A DNA stretch of 64,000 nt from Glandiceps talaboti (taxonomy: Eukaryota > Hemichordata > Enteropneusta > Spengelidae). Of the stretch, positions 63,640-64,000 are shown piece after piece. The translations under genes were made by a program, and so were the position numbers. The first letter of the stretch is position 1; each line of letters opens with the position of its first letter. The DNA lies in contig NC_135562.1 of assembly GCF_964340395.1 (NCBI RefSeq), positions 6,603,634-6,667,633 on the forward strand, given 5' to 3'. Below the pieces are notes generated by a model. That model saw only the letters and a list, made by a program, of their open reading frames with translations. It was not told where the DNA came from and searched no databases.

Positions 63640-64000
63640 AGGTATGTTTTGAGTACTGGTATTACTAATAATTATACCATGCATGAACAAAAAATATGGA
63701 ATGTATACCCTGGTTGTTCTATGTCACGACAACGCATGTCTACATCACTGGTTCTGCTGTGCTCAAAATAATGATGAGTCAAAACATTCAAAATTCTACT
63801 TTCCCCGATTTTTCTGATATTACTGGCGCAGGTATTGTTATATTATTCCCAATATATTTCTTCATTCAGCCAAGACAATATGAGTGACCTAAAGGGTTTT
63901 GTTACTACGAGTTGCTAGACAAGTAGTGACAAAACTTTTAGGTCACTCATATTTTTGTGCTTGCAGTGTTTTCAGATACACTTACACGAACGAAGTGAGT
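63640..64000. mobile_element. Second copy of the intronic composite repeat, cut by the window edge
   Basis: Related to 60950-61260 up to the MITE end TTATTCCCAATATATTTCTT (about 63846). Past that, ATGAGTGACCTAAAGGGTTTTGT (63880) pairs with ACAAAACTTTTAGGTCACTCAT (63927-63949), a hairpin with a 24-nt loop. The right terminus lies beyond 64000. Confidence 0.6.

Overview
This is eukaryotic DNA from an animal nuclear genome, most likely a marine invertebrate. It has multi-exon genes with GT/AG introns, several transposon classes (a Penelope-like element, non-LTR retrotransposon pieces, tRNA-derived SINEs, MITEs) and many microsatellites of the (TATG)n, (TGTC)n, (AT)n, (GA)n and (CAAA)n types. No rRNA, CRISPR array, operon or bacterial feature was seen. 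The species cannot be fixed from the window alone.

The main gene content is a same-strand array of six paralogous sulfotransferase genes (CDS at 5704-7029, 15187-16476, 27612-28784, 41165-42298, 48303-49433 and 55358-56761). Each is one intact coding exon directly behind a 3' splice acceptor. It encodes a type II Golgi-type membrane protein: short cytosolic tail, one transmembrane helix, variable stem, then a catalytic domain with PAPS-binding motifs PK(S/A)GGTS and FREP..R.VS. For five of the genes I can propose a non-coding first exon ending in a GTAGGT or GTAAGT donor 0.6-6.6 kb upstream. A relic of a seventh gene, only its last codons and 3' flank, lies at 10469-10606.

The array grew by segmental duplication. 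Four events can be read: (1) about 0.2-7.1 kb copied to 8.5-10.6 kb with later loss of the gene; (2) 29.5-33.1 kb copied to 33.1-34.9 kb with an internal deletion, duplicating a first exon and an 85-bp higher-order minisatellite; (3) a roughly 7-kb unit holding gene 4 (40.76-47.76 kb) copied to 47.9-53.5 kb with gene 5; (4) a fourfold repeat of a donor-containing block at 0.4-3.7 and 8.7-9.4 kb. Comparing copies dates insertions. The Penelope-like block at 36.85-40.74 kb sits in the gene 4 intron, and the matching site upstream of gene 5 lacks it. A MITE at 51.57-51.82 kb is absent from the older copy.

At 75-120 there is a hammerhead ribozyme with every conserved core position and all three helices. 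It is preceded by the same terminal sequence that flanks the Penelope-like element at 36.9 kb. That element has reverse transcriptase and GIY-YIG endonuclease coding, broken by one stop and about four frameshifts. It carries a second, weaker hammerhead-like core at 39.48 kb and a rearranged second copy at 39.84-40.63 kb.

The right end (58.37-63.52 kb, minus strand) holds the last eight exons of a leucine-rich-repeat gene, rebuilt here with phase-compatible splice sites throughout. Its 5' end lies beyond the window.
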